Shown here: piece by piece, positions 58,560 to 64,000 of the stretch
Layout of the letters: each line of letters starts with the position of its first letter
Numbering within the stretch: position 1 is the stretch's first letter
From: Glandiceps talaboti
Lineage: Eukaryota; Hemichordata; Enteropneusta; Spengelidae
NCBI RefSeq assembly: GCF_964340395.1
Contig: NC_135564.1
Coordinates: 21,646,942 to 21,710,941 of the forward strand
Length of the DNA stretch: 64,000 nt
Direction: 5' to 3'
Notes under the pieces: generated by a model
What the model was told of the DNA's origin: nothing
What the model saw: the letters and a program-made list of their open reading frames with translations, nothing else
The model's database searches: none
Translations under genes and position numbers: made by a program

Positions 58560-59670
58560 CTTTAAATTAGTTCAACCAGTTAGTGAAAATGAACCATAGA
58601 GGAGAACCATTTTTGCTTTGATTTCAAACAGCTTCAACATCCAAGGTGGGGACAGTTAGGTTTATAATGTTTTTATACAGATCTTGTTAGGTTATTAATT
58701 AACTTATGCAAACCCTGGGTCCCTAGCTAAGTTTTCTTGTCAAAATGATTTTTCAGTGTATATGACGATAGCTGATAGCAAATTTGACTGACTTGCTATC
58801 TATGCTGCAATATTAGAATTGTAAACACAAAGGAATTAGAATTGGAACAAGTTACTATGGAAACTAATATCTTGGAGATAAAACACTTCAAAAAAGAACA
58901 TGTATATTTGTAGAATTATAAAATTTTGTCAGCATTTCTAATCTTTTAACTTTTACTTTTATAGTGATGATGTCATCACAATTAGATAACCATGGCAACT
59001 ATTTGTATGACAATTTAGCTTCATTACAATCAGATATTACACCATGACAACTTATTGGTACTGTGGTAGCTAAGATATGTTACAAATATAGCAGCATTTA
59101 TATGAACTACTTTGCACCTTCATCCCTTTTCCTATAATGGTTTGGGCCACCTTATCATTTCATACAAGAGACTAGTCCACCTGACTGTGAAAACAGATGT
59201 GCAGAAATGAGCAATCTTGACTTTCCCCTTGGATTCCTAAATAATGGTTTATCTCTATTGTTTGCAATAGAAGAGTGAGACTATCTGACTGATAAATAGG
59301 GGTGGTATTAAATTAAGATTAAACGTTGATGATGATTCAGCAGGTTTTGGTGTGAATTCAGTGTCAGAAGGTCTAACCTTTTAACACTAGTAGAAAACAA
59401 CTAGAGGTGACAACTTTACCCAAAGTACGGTACAATCTCTAATTGTGATAATACCCTGTGTCTTGATGCCTCCCAAGTACTGTTATAACTGGTGTACTTT
59501 GTTCAAGAGTGTAAATGAATGTTGTGACAAAGTATTCCATCAAACTCTCACTGACACCGAATGTAGGCCACAGAAAATAGAGTGAGTGAGTCGATCTGAC
59601 TAAAGACAGAAAGTGGGAGATCTTTATGAGTCAATAGGTTTAAGTCACGCTGAACAGTTGAAAGAAATGT
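58560..59670. other. No supported gene
   Basis: AT-rich flank between the CAC tract and the large minisatellite; no coding frame, RNA gene or transposon end recognised. Confidence 0.5.
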
Positions 59671-62600
59671 AACAACCTATCTAATGTCTACAAGTTTACC
59701 TTCATGGCATCTAGTATATACAACCTATCCAGTGTCTACAAGTTTACCTTCATGGCATCTAGTATATACAACCTATCCAGTGTCTACAAGTTTACCTTTA
59801 TGGCATCTAGTATATACAACCTATCTAATGTCTACAAGTTTACCTTCATGGCATCTAGTATATACAACCTATCCAATGTCTACAAGTTTACCTTCATGGC
59901 ATCTAGTATATACAACCTATCCAGTGTCTACAAGTTTACCTTCATGGCATCTAGTATATACAACCTATCCAGTGTCTATAAGTTTACCTTCATGGCATCT
60001 AGTATATACAACCTATCCAGTGTCTACAAGTTTACCTTTATGGCATCTAGTATATATACAACCTATCCAGTGTCTACAAGTTTACCTTCATGGCATCTAG
60101 TATATACAACCTATCTAATGTCTATAAGTTTACCTTCATGGCATCTAGTATATACAACCTATCCAGTGTCTATAAGTTTACCTTCATGGCATCTAGTATA
60201 TACAACCTATCTAATGTCTACAAGTTTACCTTCATGGCATCTAGTATATACAACCTATCCAGTGTCTATAAGTTTACCTTCATGGCATCTAGTATATACA
60301 ACCTATCCAGTGTCTACAAGTTTACCTTCATGGCATCCAGTATATACAACCTATCTAATGTCTACAAGTTTACCTTCATGGCATCTAGTATATACAACCT
60401 ATCTAATGTCTACAAGTTTACCTTTATGGCATCTAGTATATACAACCTATCTAATGTCTACAAGTTTACCTTTATGGCATCTAGTATATACAACCTATCC
60501 AGTGTCTACAAGTTTACCTTCATGGCATCTAGTATATACAACCTATCCAGTGTCTACAAGTTTACCTTCATGGCATCTAGTATATACAACCTATCCAGTG
60601 TCTACAAGTTTACCTTCATGGCATCTAGTATATACAACCTATCCAGTGTCTACAAGTTTACCTTTATGGCATCTAGTATATACAACCTATCCAATGTCTA
60701 CAAGTTTACCTTCATGGCATCTAGTATATACAACCTATCCAGTGTCTACAAGTTTACCTTCATGGCATCTAGTATATACAACCTATCCAGTGTCTACAAG
60801 TTTACCTTCATGGCATCTAGTATATACAACCTATCCAGTGTCTACAAGTTTACCTTCATGGCATCTAGTATATACAACCTATCCAGTGTCTACAAGTTTA
60901 CCTTCATGGCATCTAGTATATACAACCTATCCAGTGTCTACAAGTTTACCTTCATGGCATCTAGTATATACAACCTATCCAGTGTCTATAAGTTTACCTT
61001 CATGGCATCTAATATATACAACCTATCCAGTGTCTATAAGTTTACCTTCATGGCATCTAGTATATACAACCTATCCAGTGTCTACAAGTTTACCTTCATG
61101 GCATCTAGTATATACAACCTATCCAGTGTCTACAAGTTTACCTTCATGGCATCTAATATATACAACCTATCCAGTGTCTATAAGTTTACCTTCATGGCAT
61201 CTAGTATATACAACCTATCCGTGTCTACAAGTTTACCTTCATGGCATCTAGTATATACAACCTATCCAATGTCTACAAGTTTACCTTCATGACATCTAGT
61301 ATATACAACCTATCCAGTGTCTATAAGTTTACCTTCATGGCATCTAGTATATACAACCTATCTAATGTCTATAAGTTTACCTTCATGGCATCTAGTATAT
61401 ACAACCTATCCAGTGTCTATAAGTTTACCTTCATGGCATCTAGTATATACAACCTATCCAGTGTCTACAAGTTTACCTTCATGGCATCTAGTATATACAA
61501 CCTATCTAATGTCTACAAGTTTACCTTCATGGCATCTAGTATATACAACCTATCCAGTGTCTACAAGTATACCTTCATGGCATCTAGTATATACAACCTA
61601 TCCAGTGTCTATAAGTTTACCTTCATGGCATCTAGTATATACAACCTATCCAGTGTCTACAAGTTTACCTTTATGGCATCTAGTATATACAACCTATCCA
61701 GTGTCTACAAGTTTACCTTTATGGCATCTAGTATATACAACCTATATCCAGTGTCTACAAGTTTACCTTTATGGCATCTAATATATACAACCTATCCAGT
61801 GTCTACAAGTATACCTTCATGGCATCTAGTATATACAACCTATCCAGTGTCTATAAGTATACCTTCATGGCATCTAGTATATACAACCTATCCAGTGTCT
61901 ACAAGTTTACCTTCATGGCATCTAGTATATACAACCTATCTAATGTCTACAAGTTTACCTTCATGGCATCTAGTATATACAACCTATCCAGTGTCTACAA
62001 GTTTACCTGCATGGCATCTAGTATATACAACCTATCCAGTGTCTACAAGTTTACCTTCATGGCATCTAGTATATACAACCTATCCAGTGTCTACAAGTTT
62101 ACCTTCATGGCATCTAGTATATACAACCTATCCAGTGTCTACAAGTTTACCTTCATGGCATCTAGTATATACAACCTATCCAGTGTCTACAAGTTTACCT
62201 TCATGGCATCTAGTATATACAACCTATCCAGTGTCTACAAGTTTACCTTCATGGCATCTAGTATATACAACCTATCCAGTGTCTACAAGTTTACCTTTAT
62301 GGCATCTAGTATATACAACCTATCCAATGTCTACAAGTTTACCTTCATGGCATCTAGTATATACAACCTATCCAATGTCTACAAGTTTACCTTCATGGCA
62401 TCTAGTATATACAACCTATCCAGTGTCTACAAGTTTACCTTCATGGCATCTAATATATACAACCTATCTAATGTCTACAAGTTTACCTTCATGGCATCTA
62501 GTATAATATACAACATATCTAATGTCTACAAGTTTACCTTCATGGCATCTAGTATATACAACCTATCCGTGTCTACAAGTTTACCTTCATGGCATCTAGT

Positions 62601-63930
62601 ATATACAACCTATCCAATGTCTACAAGTTTACCTTCATGGCATCTAGTATATACAACCTATCCAATGTCTACAAGTTTACCTTCATGGCATCTAGTATAT
62701 ACAACCTATCCAGTGTCTACAAGTTTACCTTCATGACATCTAGTATATACAACCTATCCAGTGTCTACAAGTTTACCTTCATGGCATCTAGTATATACAA
62801 CCTATCCAGTGTCTATAAGTTTACCTTCATGGCATCTAGTATATACAACCTATCCAGTGTCTACAAGTTTACCTTCATGGCATCTAGTATATACAACCTA
62901 TCTAATGTCTACAAGTTTACCTTCATGGCATCTAGTATATACAACCTATCCAGTGTCTACAAGTATACCTTCATGGCATCTAGTATATACAACCTATCCA
63001 GTGTCTATAAGTTTACCTTCATGGCATCTAGTATATACAACCTATCTAATGTCTACAAGTTTACCTTCATGGCATCTAGTATATACAACCTATCCAGTGT
63101 CTACAAGTTTACCTTTATGGCATCTAGTATATACAACCTATCTAATGTCTACAAGTTTACCTTTATGGCATCTAGTATATACAACCTATCCAGTGTCTAC
63201 AAGTTTACCTTTATGGCATCTAGTATATACAACCTATCCAGTGTCTACAAGTTTACCTTCATGGCATCTAGTATATACAACCTATCTAATGTCTACAAGT
63301 TTACCTTCATGGCATCTAGTATATACAACCTATCTAATGTCTACAAGTTTACCTTCATGGCATCTAGTATATACAACCTATCTAATGTCTACAAGTTTAC
63401 CTTCATGGCATCTAGTATATACAACCTATCCAATGTCTACAAGTTTACCTTCATGGCATCTAGTATATACAACCTATCCAATGTCTACAAGTTTACCTTC
63501 ATGGCATCTAGTATATACAACCTATCCAATGTCTACAAGTTTACCTTCATGGCATCTAGTATATACAACCTATCTAATGTCTACAAGTTTACCTTCATGG
63601 CATCTAGTATATACAACCTATCCAGTGTCTACAAGTATACCTTCATGGCATCTAGTATATACAACCTATCCAGTGTCTATAAGTTTACCTTCATGGCATC
63701 TAGTATATACAACCTATCCAGTGTCTATAAGTATACCTTCATGGCATCTAGTATATACAACCTATCCAGTGTCTACAAGTTTACCTTCATGGCATCTAGT
63801 ATATACAACCTATCCAGTGTCTACAAGTCTACCTTTATGGCATCTAGTATATACAACCTATCCAGTGTCTATAAGTATACCTTCATGGCATCTAGTATAT
63901 ACAACCTATCTGTGTCTACAAGTCTACCTT
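59671..63930. repeat. 48-bp minisatellite, about 89 copies
   Basis: The unit is ATGGCATCTAGTATATACAA followed by CCTATCCAGTGTCTACAAGT and TTACCTTC. Four sites vary: CCAGTG / CTAATG / CCAATG, CTACAAG / CTATAAG, AGTTTACC / AGTATACC, and CTTCATGG / CTTTATGG. A few copies carry small indels (about +2 at 60053, -2 at 61220, +3 at 61745, +3 at 62503, -2 at 62566 and 63911), which shift all reading frames, so this is not a coding repeat. Both ends lie inside the window. Confidence 0.98.
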
Positions 63931-64000
63931 ATAAGTTTCTCATAACCCTAACCTTGACATTCTTTATCCAAAAGTGTTGATAGCAGCCAGCAAAATAATG

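Noticed and set aside
59684-63980. Very long repetitive open frames (up to 515 codons, MASSIYNLSSVYKFTF repeats)
   Set aside because: They follow from a 48-bp repeat unit, a multiple of three. Several frames are open at once and indels move between them.

Overview
This is a metazoan nuclear window. The evidence is spliced genes with GT-AG (and one apparent GC-AG) introns, an F-box/LRR gene of the FBXL7 family, a THAP-domain exon, two histone-type mRNA 3' stem-loops, eukaryotic cut-and-paste transposons (Tc1/mariner, hAT, Harbinger-like MITEs), and a very large load of micro- and minisatellites in AT-rich DNA. No bacterial operon, rRNA or CRISPR array is present. I read it as an aquatic invertebrate genome but cannot name a phylum.

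Layout. 1-3643: a head-to-tail array of a 1516-bp unit carrying an intron-containing Tc1-like transposase, all copies broken, followed at once by an orphan histone stem-loop. 4040-6776: small repeats, including a complete Harbinger-like MITE. 6777-14223: plus-strand exons of a gene with a DDE-transposase-like core. One exon is split by a 4.27-kb hAT element (6828-11100, 5-bp duplication GAAGT), and the next intron holds an 889-bp relative (11264-12152, duplication TAATG). Two exon phases do not agree, so the gene is probably dead. A second orphan histone stem-loop lies at 14584. 14620-19860: repeats, including RFX-like tandem units, a palindrome cluster, a hAT MITE and (TA)73. 19863-20352 (minus): first coding exon of a THAP-domain gene with an ETS-type promoter site. 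20430-36700: repeats, MITEs with recognisable target duplications, a 45-bp minisatellite, and a C-tract array with a higher-order pattern.

36700-55004 (minus): an apparently complete FBXL7-type gene, 445 codons in three coding exons (54971-55004, 48069-48635, 36700-37436). Intron 1 appears to use a GC donor. About eleven minisatellite arrays lie inside its two introns. 55005-59670 is its 5' flank, with no other gene seen. 59671-63930 is a 48-bp minisatellite of about 89 copies.

How the parts work together: FBXL7 is the one gene that looks intact; its product should be the substrate-binding subunit of an SCF ubiquitin ligase. The THAP exon probably encodes a zinc-dependent DNA-binding protein that continues in exons I cannot find. 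The first 15 kb is best read as a graveyard of nested transposons. The long repetitive open frames in the minisatellites are not genes.
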